The notes below the pieces were generated by a model that was given only the letters and a program-made list of their open reading frames with translations, was not told the DNA's origin and did not search any database. The position numbers were made by a program, and so were the translations under genes. Positions 24,844-36,174 of a stretch of DNA of 64,000 nt are shown piece by piece. Numbering within the stretch: position 1 is the stretch's first letter; each line of letters starts with the position of its first letter. The stretch is from NCBI GenBank assembly GCA_933228675.1, contig OW121742.1:108074440-108138439 (forward strand), written 5' to 3'. This DNA is from Stomorhina lunata. Lineage: Eukaryota > Arthropoda > Insecta > Diptera > Rhiniidae.

Positions 24844-25687
24844 CTTTTAATTCCATCTTTGTTTTATTCTAGGTCTTAGTGTATCCATTAGATCACCCTT
24901 GCCTTCCTTTTTGTATCAAGTTACTTCCGAATATCAATCATTACAACAAACACACTCTAAAGGGTCCTTATAACTTCAAGGTTAACAAAAATTTCCTTGT
25001 CATTCCATGTGCTATTTTCATTAGCAAACGAAAGTATCTAGAATCAGCCCAACTGACGCAAGCAGCGTTTTTTGAACTTCCTCAAACTTGAAAAAAAATA
25101 AAGCGAATTCAAGGAAATATTTTTAAGCTTTTTTCATAGCATAAACGTGTATCCTTACAAAACAAGATGGCTCCTGGTTAAGGGTGAGTTCAGTTCCTCG
25201 TGTAATTTGCCAAATGAAGGATAAAATGAAAAGGAAGGAAATATCAAGGCAGAAGGCATTGACATGCGTTGGCAGAGACGTTGACTTTAGCTGTTGTGTG
25301 CGGAAGTATGTGTGAACGTTTTTCTACTTTGGCTTAAATATTAGGAGATATGGAAGAAAGTGGGCTCCGAACAATAACCTTTGGTAAGCAAGTGGTTGGG
25401 AAGAGTGAAGGCAGAATAAGGAAGTGTGTTTAGAATTAGAAGGCCATAAAAGATGACAACGTATTTGTTACTTGTACGATATTAAAATTGGTTTAAGTTT
25501 TGGAAAAAAAAATGTGGATTTCATTCCGTGATTTATTGCCAGTCATAATTTACAATTACACAAACACACTTACACAAATACCAAGGCATACACAAACAAG
25601 CAAGCATTAGGGAGAATATAAAAACAGAAATACTTTTCACTTAACAGCCGGTATATACCAACACATATATAAAGTTTTCTTTAATAA
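24844..25687. other. Single-copy spacer between A3 and A4
   Basis: Mixed-composition sequence, less AT-rich than the satellites. The 70-codon frame at 24879-25091 has no recognised domain or splice context. CACACACTTACACAAATACC near 25562-25580 is a weak CA-rich stretch. Confidence 0.5.
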
Positions 25688-26975
25688 AATCCTCCTGTCG
25701 TCAACTTTTCTCCTGTCGTCAACTTTTCTATAGAAATGTCTTTCTATAGTCAACTTTTCTATAGAATTGTCTTCCTATCGTCAACTTTTTTATAGGAAAG
25801 TCCGCCTTTCGTCAACTTTTCTATAGAAAAGTTTACCTTTCGTCAACTTTTCTATAGAAAAGTTTGCCTTTCGTCAACTTTTCTATAGAAAAGTTTGCCT
25901 TTCGTCAACTTTTCTATAGAAAAGTTTGCCTTTCGTCAACTTTTCTATAGAAAAGTTTGCCTTTCGTCAACTTTTCTATAGAAAAGTTTGCCTTTCGTCA
26001 ACTTTTCTATAGAAAAGTTTGCCTTTCGTCAACTTTTCTATAGAAAAGTTTGCCTTTCGTCAACTTTTCTATAGAAAAGTTTGCCTTTCGTCAACTTTTC
26101 TATAGAAAAGTTTGCCTTTCGTCAACTTTTCTATAGAAAAGTTTGCCTTTCGTCAACTTTTCTATAGAAAAGTTTGCCTTTCGTCAACTTTTCTATAGAA
26201 AAGTTTGCCTTTCGTCAACTTTTCTATAGAAAAGTTTGCCTTTCGTCAACTTTTCTATAGAAAAGTTTGCCTTTCGTCAACTTTTCTATAGAAAAGTTTG
26301 CCTTTCGTCAACTTTTCTATAGAAAAGTTTGCCTTTCGTCAACTTTTCTATAGAAAAGTTTGCCTTTCGTCAACTTTTCTATAGAAAAGTTTGCCTTTCG
26401 TCAACTTTTCTATAGAAAAGTTTGCCTTTCGTCAACTTTTCTATAGAAAAGTTTGCCTTTCGTCAACTTTTCTATAGAAAAGTTTGCCTTTCGTCAACTT
26501 TTCTATAGAAAAGTTTGCCTTTCGTCAACTTTTCCATAGAAAAGTTTGCCTTTCGTCAACTTTTCTATAGAAAAGTTTGCCTTTCGTCAACTTTTCTATA
26601 GAAAAGTTTGCCTTTCGTCAACTTTTCTATAGAAAAGTTTGCCTTTCGTCAACTTTTCTATAGAAAAGTTTGCCTTTCGTCAACTTTTCTATAGAAAAGT
26701 TTGCCTTTCGTCAACTTTTCTATAGAAAAGTTTGCCTTTCGTCTACTTTTCTATAGAAAAGTTTGACTTTCATCAACGTTTCTATAAAAAAAAGTCTTCC
26801 ATTTGTCAACTTTTTTATAGAAAAGTCTTTCCTTTGTCAACCTTTCTATAGAAAAGTCTTTCCTTTGTCAACTTTTCTATAGAAAAGTCTTTCCTTTGTC
26901 AACTTTTCTATAGAAAAGTCTTTCCTTTGTCAACTTTTCTATAGAAAAGTCTTCCTTTTGTCAAGTTTTATTATT
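25688..26975 (+). repeat. 31-bp satellite array A4 (GCCTTTCGTC), left inverted arm
   Basis: About 41 units. From 25830 to 26740 they are almost identical: TTTGCCTTTCGTC plus AACTTTTCTATAGAAAAG, 31 bp. Only isolated substitutions are seen (for example CTTTTCCATAG near 26530). The ends degrade into other subfamilies: CTATAGTC/CTATCGTC on the left and CTTTCCTTTGTC on the right. The same monomer in reverse orientation forms A5, 1.4 kb to the right. Confidence 0.96.
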
Positions 26976-28388
26976 AGTAATTCCCTATTTATTTTTTCTC
27001 TTTCTGCCTTTCTGTTGGGTCGCTGTACTCTATACTTTCGTTTTTTGACCTTTTGATAACCATTTTTTGTCACTCTACCTATAACTACAACTCTCCTGAC
27101 ATTCCTTAAGCTGTTTAGCCTACCAAAAAGGATACGTTTCAGTTTTTGGTGAAGCGTTATTCTATTAATCATTTTGGCGTTTCCTACTATTAAATGGAAT
27201 TTTCACTAAAAAAATACAGTGAAAACAAATTTACACACATTTTCATAAACAAACACACATACAAAGGCCATACATATTTGCTCATTTTCCTTGAGCCTAT
27301 TTTAGGTCAATGTCCTTTTTGTACTAGAATTTCCTTAGTTTTTTCTGTTTCCGTGAATTGTAAGTTGTTTATGAAAGAATGATGAGATCATTTTTATGGA
27401 CTGGGTTAGATGATGATTTCATAAAATCCATTAAAAGAATAGAAATTGATGAGTTTGGGAAGTGTGAGTTCTAGGGGACATATTTTGAAAGAAAAACTAG
27501 AAGCTTTAGAAGGTGAATGAACCTGATTTGATAAAATTTGAGAAAGGGTTTGAGCAAGGTTAATACCTCTCTTCTTTTTTGATTCCTCTCTATCCCTCTC
27601 TATCTACCATTAAATATATTTATTTTGTAGCATAACAACAGCGAAATGTAAAATCAAAAAAATTGTTGCCTACTTTTAGGCTTATGTGAATAATTCTTAT
27701 TTTGTTATAAATATCTATTGATTTTATTGTCATATCGCAAAACTTTTGCCCATTCATGTAAATATCGTGTAAATAATAACTACATGTCTTTTCAACAATT
27801 TGGTTGCATTTACTCATGTTTTTCATAACTTAAGTGAACAATTAAAGCGGAATTTTTCCAATTTGTTTCATTTTTACATGACACCGAACGACAACATGTT
27901 CTCCTCATACCCCAATGACACTAACAATTCCAAAATCATATTATTATATTTTACATATTCAAGTATTAAAATAGTTCTAAGCATGGAACTTTTATAGAGA
28001 AGCGCACACCTCAGTCAAGGTTGAGCGTGGTCAAGGTTAAAGCAATATACTAAATATTATTGCGTGTTTTTGAACCTATTAAATTGGTAACAATACAACA
28101 AGTTTTGAAAAACTTAGGCAGAAGCTCTCAATAGTTTTTAAAAGAGGAAATTATACTATAAGCCATCAAATGTCATTTACACAGAGCGATCATTTAAAGA
28201 GGAACCTTCTTACAACCCTAAGAAACTTTATAAAAATAAATATAAGCTTATTTAAGCTTTAAAGGTATTTCTTAATTCATTTCAATATAATTCTTCTGGA
28301 AAATGTAAAAAATAAAAAAACAACAGCCTAAAAGGTAGGCAATAGATTTTGCAAATATTAAATAGTAAAAGTATGCAACAATATTAAA
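26976..28388. other. Unique loop between inverted 31-bp arms
   Basis: A non-repetitive 1.4-kb segment enclosed by inverted arrays A4 and A5. It holds a lysine/arginine-rich 77-codon minus-strand frame (26939-27172, whose last residues run into the repeat) and other frames of 62-68 codons. None resembles a transposase, helicase or other known protein. If A4-loop-A5 is a fold-back element, this is its non-coding loop. Confidence 0.6.
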
Positions 28389-29995
28389 TGACTTTTCTAA
28401 AGAAAAGTTGACGAAAGGCAAACTTTTCTATAGAAAAGTTGACGAAAGGCAAACGTTTCTATAGAAAAGTTGACGAAAGGCAAACTTTTCTATAGAAAAG
28501 TTGACGAAAGGCAAACTTTTCTATAGAAAAGTTGACGAAAGGCAAACTTTTCTATAGAAAAGTTGACGAAAGGCAAACTTTTCTATAGAAAAGTTGACGA
28601 AAGGCAAACTTTTCTATAGAAAAGTTGACGAAAGGCAAACTTTTCTATAGAAAAGTTGACGAAAGGCAAACTTTTCTATAGAAAAGTTGACGAAAGGCAA
28701 ACTTTTCTATAGAAAAGTTGACGAAAGGCAAACTTTTCTATAGAAAAGTTGACGAAAGGCAAACTTTTCTATAGAAAAGTTGACGAAAGGCAAACTTTTC
28801 TATAGAAAAGTTGACGAAAGGCAAACTTTTCTATAGAAAAGTTGACGAAAGGCAAACTTTTCTATAGAAAAGTTGACGAAAGGCAAACTTTTCTATAGAA
28901 AAGTTGACGAAAGGCAAACTTTTCTATAGAAAAGTTGACGAAAGGCAAACTTTTCTATAGAAAAGTTGACGAAAGGCAAACTTTTCTATAGAAAAGTTGA
29001 CGAAAGGCAAACTTTTCTATAGAAAAGTTGACGAAAGGCAAACTTTTCTATAGAAAAGTTGACGAAAGGCAAACTTTTCTATAGAAAAGTTGACGAAAGG
29101 CAAACTTTTCTATAGAAAAGTTGACGAAAGGCAAACTTTTCTATAGAAAAGTTGACGAAAGGCAAACTTTTCTATAGAAAAGTTGACGAAAGGTAAACTT
29201 TTCTATAGAAAAGTTGACGAAAGGCAAACTTTTCTATAGAAAAGTTGACGAAAGGTAAACTTTTCTATAGAAAAGTTGACGAAAGGCAAACTTTTCTATA
29301 GAAAAGTTGACGAAAGGCAAACTTTTCTATAGAAAAGTTGACGAAAGGCAAACTTTTCTATAGAAAAGTTGACGAAAGGCAAACTTTTCTATAGAAAAGT
29401 TGACGAAAGGCAAAATTTTCTATAGAAAAGTTGACGAAAGGCAAACTTTTCTATAGAAAAGTTGACGAAAGGCAAACTTTTCTATAGAAAAGTTGACGAA
29501 AGGCAAAATTTTCTATAGAAAAGTTGACGAAAGGCAAACTTTTCTATAGAAAAGTTGACGAAAGGCAAACTTTTCTATAGAAAAGTTGACGAAAGGCAAA
29601 CTTTTCTATAGAAAAGTTGACGAAAGGCAAACTTTTCTATAGAAAAGTTGACGAAAGGCAAACTTTTCTATAGAAAAGTTGACGAAAGGCAAACTTTTCT
29701 ATAGAAAAGTTGACGAAAGGCAAACTTTTCTATAGAAAAGTTGACGAAAGGCAAACTTTTCTATAGAAAAGTTGACGAAAGGCAAACTTTTCTATAGAAA
29801 AATTGACGAAATGAAGACTTTAGGATGACTTTTCTATACAAAAGTAGACTTTTGAATGAGTTGAGACTTTAGAAAAGTTGACTTTAGGATGGCTTTCCTA
29901 TAGAAGACTTGACTTTAGTTGACTTTTCTATAGAAAAAGTTAATGAAAGATAGACTTTTCCATAGAAAAGTTGTCTTTGGAATGACTTTTCTATA
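28389..29995 (-). repeat. 31-bp satellite array A5, right inverted arm
   Basis: About 52 units reading CTTTTCTATAGAAAAG then TTGACGAAAGGCAAA, the exact reverse complement of A4. From 28400 to 29800 units are almost identical, with a few variants such as GGTAAAC or GGCAAAATTTTC. The last 190 bp (29810-29995) break up into degenerate pieces with GACTTTAGGATGAC. Orientation relative to A4 is inverted. Confidence 0.96.
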
Positions 29996-31705
29996 AAATT
30001 TTGTAAAAAAAACTAATTTATTTCATAAGCCCCAAATTATGCAACACAATTTTGAGCCTGCATTTGAAAATAATTTTTTTTACATCAAGCATCTCTATAG
30101 TTATAGTTATGAATATCATTCCCCTCTGTTTACTTTCAGAGATTATTTTCTTAACTTTTATGAATGAAAAAGGATACAGATCCTTTAGAACACTTGTTTT
30201 TCTTAAATTTTACTTTTTGCTAATTTTTTTATTTAAAAAAACTCTATTGCGCTTTAGTTTCAAAAATTACGACTTACATTTTCCCAGAAAATGTTCATTT
30301 GTTTTTGTAATATGATTGTTTCCTTCGCTTTGACCTAGAAGTATACTTCAGTTATTAATAATGATATAAATGCCTAAAAACACTCCCTTATTTGTAAAGT
30401 TTTGCTATAGCTTATTTTCTTTAGTAGATAACAATATGTTTTATTAAAAGTTTAGATATTTATTTCAGCATTTACGACAAGGATGATGGCGTACTAATCT
30501 TTAGTCCTACGTTCTTTGGCTGCCCACTCATTTTTTGTGAATTTTTTTTTTTTGCTATTTTCCCACAGATGTTGTGGAAAACCCAGAAATTGTGAAACTA
30601 ATTTATAAACAAAACACGTTGTTTATGTTTTACAAGTTGAGAAGGAGCAGAATTGGGTGGCTATAGAGCAAATAGTAAAAATCCTTAGCATACTTTTAAG
30701 CGCCAAAATGTTTTAGTTTGTGTTAAGGAGCTTTCTGCCTAAACACTCACACTTGTGATAAGTAAATTAGGTTTTGTTTTATAAAAAAGTTCATATACAT
30801 GTATCATTGGAAAGAAACCTTATTAGCTTTCACTAACACAAGCAAACAAACACTTTTACTGCCAAACATTGGGCACAAGGACACAGCTAAAAACCCACTC
30901 CCAAATTCCCCCGATATAAAAAATTGTGTATAAATAAAAAAGAATTCCTTAGAATTATTGCGTATTTTTAGGGCTTATTGACTGTTAAGGTATGTTGATA
31001 AATGTTAGCCTAAAAGCATACAACAAAAAATACACTCAAACAAATTTACACATTTCCACGAACTCTTAAAATAAAATATGTAAATTTTTGTTTAATAAAA
31101 GACGTAATTTTTTCTAAAGCGAGTGGGTGGTGGGTAATAATAAAAATTACGAGAAAAGAAAAAGGTCCTAAAGGTCTTAAGAATAAGCATCATAAAAAAT
31201 ATAGCCTACCTTTAGGCTGTTTTAAGAAAATTGATAATAATTTAGCAAAAGCTGAAAAAAAGCTCAAACTTTGTTTTATAAACTAATAAATATTTAATAC
31301 GAAAATGCCACGAGTTCTACCCGAAATAAGATAAAACTAAGGAGGCTTAAATAATCTATTAGCTGCCTTTACAAGCTATTGACCAAAAATAGATACGTAT
31401 CCTTGACTTTTGCGGTGACTCCGGTGGCAAGAGCTTAATGATGGCGACCTCAAGCAATGACAACAGTCAATATCCTGCAGAAGGATGGAGAAAACAACAA
31501 CAAACACTCAGTTACAAACACTCATAAACAAAAACTAATGAAAAACCTTTTAAGGGAGTGTTTTAAAGAGAAAAAATTATAGCCACACTTTAGGCGAAAA
31601 GCTCTTAATTTTCGCTAATGAAGAGATACAAAATATAAAGCTCCAAAAGAAAGAGGTACCTTTTCTAGAAATATAGAAAATAATTTTATTACACAAAAGT
31701 GTTCT
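29996..31705. other. Single-copy spacer between A5 and A6
   Basis: AT-rich sequence without tandem structure. The 87-codon frame at 30052-30315 is phenylalanine/leucine-rich because of T-rich DNA and matches no family. No RNA gene or mobile-element end could be supported. Confidence 0.5.
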
Positions 31706-33021
31706 TTTGGACGGTAGGAAGACATTTCTATAGAAAAGTTGACCAAAGGAAGACATTTCTATAGAAAAGTTGACCCAAGGAATACATTTCTATAGAAAAG
31801 TTGACCAAAACAAGACATTTCTATAGAAAAGTTGACGATAGGAAGACATTTCCATAGAAAAGTTTACCAAAGGAAGATATTTTGAAGAAAAGTTGACCAA
31901 AGGAAGATATTTTGAAGAAAAGTTGACCAAAGGAAGACAATTCTATGGAAAAGTTGACAAAAATAAAACATTTCTATAGAAAAGTTGACCCAAGAAAGAC
32001 AATTCTATGAAAAAGTTGACCAACGGAAGACATTTTTATAGAAAAGTTGACCAAAGGAAGACATTTCTATAGAAAAGTTGACCAAAGGAAGACATTCCTA
32101 TAGAAAAATTAACCAAAGTAAGAAATTTCTTTACAAAAGTTGATCAAAGGAACCAATTTCTACAGAAAAGTTGACCAAAGGAAGACATTTCTATAGAAAA
32201 GTTGACCAATGGAAGACATTTCCATAGAAAAGTTGACCAAAGAAATACATTTCTATAGAAAAGTTAACCAAATGAAGACATTTCTATAGAAAAGTTGAGC
32301 AAAGAAAGACATTTCTGTAGAAAAGTTGACCAACGGAAGACATTTTTATAGAAAAGTTGAACAAAGGAAAACATTTCTAAACAAAAGTTGACCGAATGAA
32401 AACATTTCTATAGAAAAGTTGACAAAAGGAAGACATGTCTATAGAAAAGTTGACCAAATGAACACATTTCTATAGAAAAGCTGACAAAAGGAAGATATTT
32501 CTATAAAAAATTGATTAAACAAAGATATTTTTATAGAAAAGTTGACGATAGGAAGACATTTCTCTAGAAAAGTTGACGATAGGAAGACATTTCTATAGAA
32601 CAGTTGACGATAGGAAGACATTTCAATATAAAAGTTGACGATATGAAGACATTTATGTAGAAAAGTTGACAATAAGAAGACATTTCTGTAGAAAAGTTGA
32701 CGATACGAAGACATCTATAGAAAAGTTGACGATAGAAAGACATTTCTACAGAAAATTTGACCCAAGGACGACAATTCTATAAAAGAGTTGACCAAAGGGA
32801 GAAACTTCAATAGAAAATTTGACGATGTGAAGACATTTCTATAGTAAAGTTGACCAAAGCAAGACATTTCTATAGAAAAGTTGACGATAGGAAGACATTT
32901 CTATAGAAAAGTTGACGATAGGAAGACATTTGTGTAGAAAACTTGACGATAGAAAGGCATTTCTATAGAAAAGTTGACGATAGAAAGACATTTCTATAGA
33001 GAAGTTGACCATGGGAAGACA
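31706..33021 (-). repeat. 31-bp satellite array A6, reverse orientation
   Basis: About 42 diverged units: TTCTATAGAAAAG followed by TTGACCAAAGGAAGACAT or TTGACGATAGGAAGACAT. The second form is the reverse complement of the A3 unit; the first combines the A2 and A3 variable halves. Point changes and small gaps are frequent, as in A3. The minus-strand frame at 32439-32714 simply follows the repeats. Confidence 0.93.
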
Positions 33022-34600
33022 TTTCTATATATTTTTCAGTATGAAATTTTTTCTATAGAAAAATCTTCAATATGAAACTTTTTCTATAGAAAAAATTTTA
33101 ATATGAAATTTTTTCTATAGAAAAATTTTCAATATGAAATTTTTTCTATAGAAAAATTTTCAATATGAAATTTTTTCTATAGAAAAATTTTCAATATGAA
33201 ATTTTTTCTATAGAAAAATTTTCAATATGAAATTTTTTCTATAGAAAAATTTTCAATATGAAATTTTTTCTATAGAAAAATTTTCAATATGAAATTTTTT
33301 CTATAGAAAAATTTTCAATATGAAATTTTTTCTATAGAAAAATTTTCAATATGAAATTTTTTCTATAGAAAAATTTTTAATATGAAATTTTTTCTATAGA
33401 AAAATTTTCAATATGATTTTTTCTATAGAAAAATTTTCAATATGAATTTTTTTCTATAGAAAAATTTTCAATATGAAATTTTTTCTATAGAAAAATTTTC
33501 AATATGAAATTTTTTCTATAGAAAAATTTTCAATATGAAATTTTTTCTATAGAAAAATTTTCAATATGAAATTTTTTCTATAGAAAAATTTTCAATATGA
33601 AATTTTTTCTATAGAAAAATTTTCAATATGAAATTTTTTCTATAGAAAAATTTTCAATATGAAATTTTTTCTATAGAAAAATTTTCAATATGAAATTTTT
33701 TCTATAGAAAAATTTTCAATATGAAATTTTTTCTATAGAAAAATTTTCAATATGAAATATTTTCTATAGAAAAATTTTCAATATGAAATTTTTTCAATAG
33801 AAAAATTTTCAATATGAAATTTTTTCTATAGAAAAATTTTTAATATGAAATTTTTTCTATAGAAAAATTTTCAATATGAAATTTTTTCTATAGAAAAATT
33901 TTCAATATGAAATTTTTTCTATAGAAAAATTTTCAATATGAAATTTTTTCTATAGAAAAATTTTCAATATGAAATTTTTTCTATAGAAAAATTTTCAATA
34001 TGAAATTTTTTCTATAGAAAAATTTTCAATATGAAATTTTTTCTATAGAAAAATTTTCAATATGAAATTTTTTCTATAGAAAAATTTTCAATATGAAATT
34101 TTTTCTATAGAAAAATTTTCAATATGAAATTTTTTCTATAGAAAAATTTTCAATATAAAATTTTTTCTATAGAAAAATTTTCAATATGAAATTTTTTCTA
34201 TAGAAAAATTTTCAATATGAAATTTTTTCTATAGAAAAATTTTCAATATGAAATTTTTTCTATAGAAAAATTTTCAATATGAAATTTTTTCTATAGAAAA
34301 ATTTTCAATATGAAATTTTTTCTATAGAAAAATTTTCAATATGAAATTTTTTCTATAGAAAAATTTTCAATATGAAATTTTTTCTATAGAAAAATTTTCA
34401 ATATGAAATTTTTTCTATAGAAAAATTTTCAATATGAAATTTTTTCTATAGAAAAATTTTCAATATGAAATTTTTTTATAGAAAAATTTTCAATATGAAA
34501 TTTTTTCTATAGAAAAATTTTCAATATGAAATTTTTTCTGTAGAAAAATTTTCAATATGAAATTTTTTCTGTAGAAAATTTTTTTTTTCTAGAGAAAAAA
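33022..34600 (+). repeat. 31-bp satellite array A7 (TTTTCAATATGAAA subfamily)
   Basis: About 51 very uniform units of 31 bp: TTTTTTCTATAGAAAAA, then TTTTCAATATGAAA. The core TTTTTCTATAGAAAAA is again a perfect 16-bp palindrome. The variable half differs completely from A6, yet the CTATA register continues across the junction (landmarks at 32992, 33022 and 33051), so A7 seems to have arisen in phase from A6-type units. Typical variants are CAATATAAAA near 34153 and TTTTCTGTAG near the right end. Confidence 0.95.
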
Positions 34601-34834
34601 ATTCGTATTGAATTTTTTGTTTTGCAAAAGAAAAATTACCTCCATTGAAATTATTTGCTCTTAGGCCCTTAGTTGATATTATTTTCTCTTAGCCTCTTTT
34701 TGTAAGGGGGCTTTTTTCTCCTTCTCTTGACAAATTTAACCTGACAAGGTTAAAGTTTTTATGCTGTAAGCGCGTGGCTAGTAAATTACTTTTATTACCT
34801 TTTATATAGCCGCTTTTTTTCAAATATGTATTAT

Positions 34835-34867
34835 ACTCTCTCTCTTTCTTTGTCTCTCTCTCTCTCT
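34835..34867. repeat. TC dinucleotide microsatellite
   Basis: CTCTCTCTCTTTCTTTGTCT followed by CTCTCTCTCTCT: an interrupted TC run of about 33 bp, continuing as pyrimidine-rich DNA to about 34920. Confidence 0.85.
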
Positions 34868-35502
34868 GACTTTCTCTCCCCTATTCACTCTCACCCTCTT
34901 TAAATGTATCCTTTTCTCTTTTAATTTGTTTAAATTAAAAGCTTCTTATTGTATTAAGTGTAAACATTTTCTAAACTAAAAATTGCGCCGTGAACCCTAA
35001 GAGCTTTAAAGCTCTTTTCACTTTAGTTGAAGTTCAAGGTTACTGTGACTGAAGGCTGCTGTTTAATACTGCTGCTTCTTCTTGAATTGTTAATGCTGAT
35101 TTTGACACATGTTATTGTTGTTGGTAAAATGCTGCAGAGCAGTTAGAGAGTGGGAAGAGTAATGGGTGGTAGGGAAACCTTCTTAATCTTGTTGCTTTTA
35201 TAAGGTATGTTTTGTTGTTTGTATGGAAAAAAGAAACTTTAAGGGACCTTTTGGAATTGAGTGAGGGCTGAGAGGGTTCTTGGGTGTTTTGGAATGCTTG
35301 GATACATTTCTCTTCAACACTTGGGTTTAACCTTGAGCTTCAAAATCTAAAGCCTCCATCTTTACAAATGAACAAACAGACAAACAAATACTAAAACACC
35401 TTTCCATTTACTTTCATTTCAAATCCTTGGCTGAAAGCAGCTGCTTTACAAATACAAAACCTAGGGATGCTGAGGAGTCCTTAGCAAGGACTATACCTAT
35501 AC

Positions 35503-35543
35503 AAACACATACATACATTCACACACACATACATCCATACATA
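35503..35543. repeat. CA/CATA microsatellite
   Basis: Short tetranucleotide and dinucleotide runs such as ACATACATACATTC, CACACACACATACATCC and ATACATATG. Simple-sequence DNA with no further meaning visible. Confidence 0.8.
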
Positions 35544-36174
35544 TGTAACATTTGTATGTTCAATCGTTCGAAAGTGTATGAAAATTTCAGCGCGTGTTTT
35601 TGATTTGTTCTTTTATTCCTTTTTTCCAGTTTTTCCTCGGAATTACATATTTTTGTTGGCTCTTATCATTAAGGTACAAAATACGTTTAAACGTATTTAT
35701 TTTGGAAATGTATTCTTATTGTTATTGTTGTTGAGTTTTTTTATGTTGCTCCTCCAATATCAATTTTTTTTCCTTCCTGTGGCTGGCTCCCATCCTACGC
35801 AAATCCTGAATATTATTAGATTTTTTTCTCGCTTGAAGTTAAAGGTCAACAAAAGGACATTGATGCTTATGCCTTCAATCGTGGGTTAAATTGTGGCAGG
35901 CTCATTTTTTTCCTTTCTATATAAAGGGAATATATGTGTAAAATGTGGAGCAAATGTAGGCTGTCAAAAGCTCTAAAAGGAGTAGGGGAAATGCAGATTT
36001 GTCCAAATTTAATTTAAGATTTACTTTGAGACACGTGCTCTACATAAAGTAGCTCATATTTAATAAGATACTGCGTAGATGTGGCTGACATTTAATATGA
36101 ATAACATTCAAATGACTTTTTACAGAACAAAATGTAACAGAAGAAAATCTAAAGATTAAGAAAATTAAAGCAAA

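Larger units (their letters stand above)
34601..36174. other. Single-copy spacer between A7 and A8
   Basis: Less AT-rich than average, with a TC microsatellite (34835-34867), TGCTGCTTCTTC-type simple DNA near 35070 and a CA/CAT-rich tract (35503-35543). The longest open frame here (35578-35889, 103 codons, plus) encodes a hydrophobic, phenylalanine/leucine-rich sequence without a recognised motif. With no context to support a gene I leave it uncalled. Confidence 0.5.

Noticed and set aside
26939..27172. 77-codon basic minus-strand frame in the loop of the inverted arrays
   Set aside because: It resembles no transposase or nucleic-acid-binding family I know, and its final codons run into the 31-bp repeat. 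Considered chance.
35578..35889. 103-codon hydrophobic open frame
   Set aside because: It is phenylalanine/leucine-rich as expected from T-rich DNA, with no recognised family, no neighbouring exon and no supporting signal. It could only be rescued by transcript evidence.
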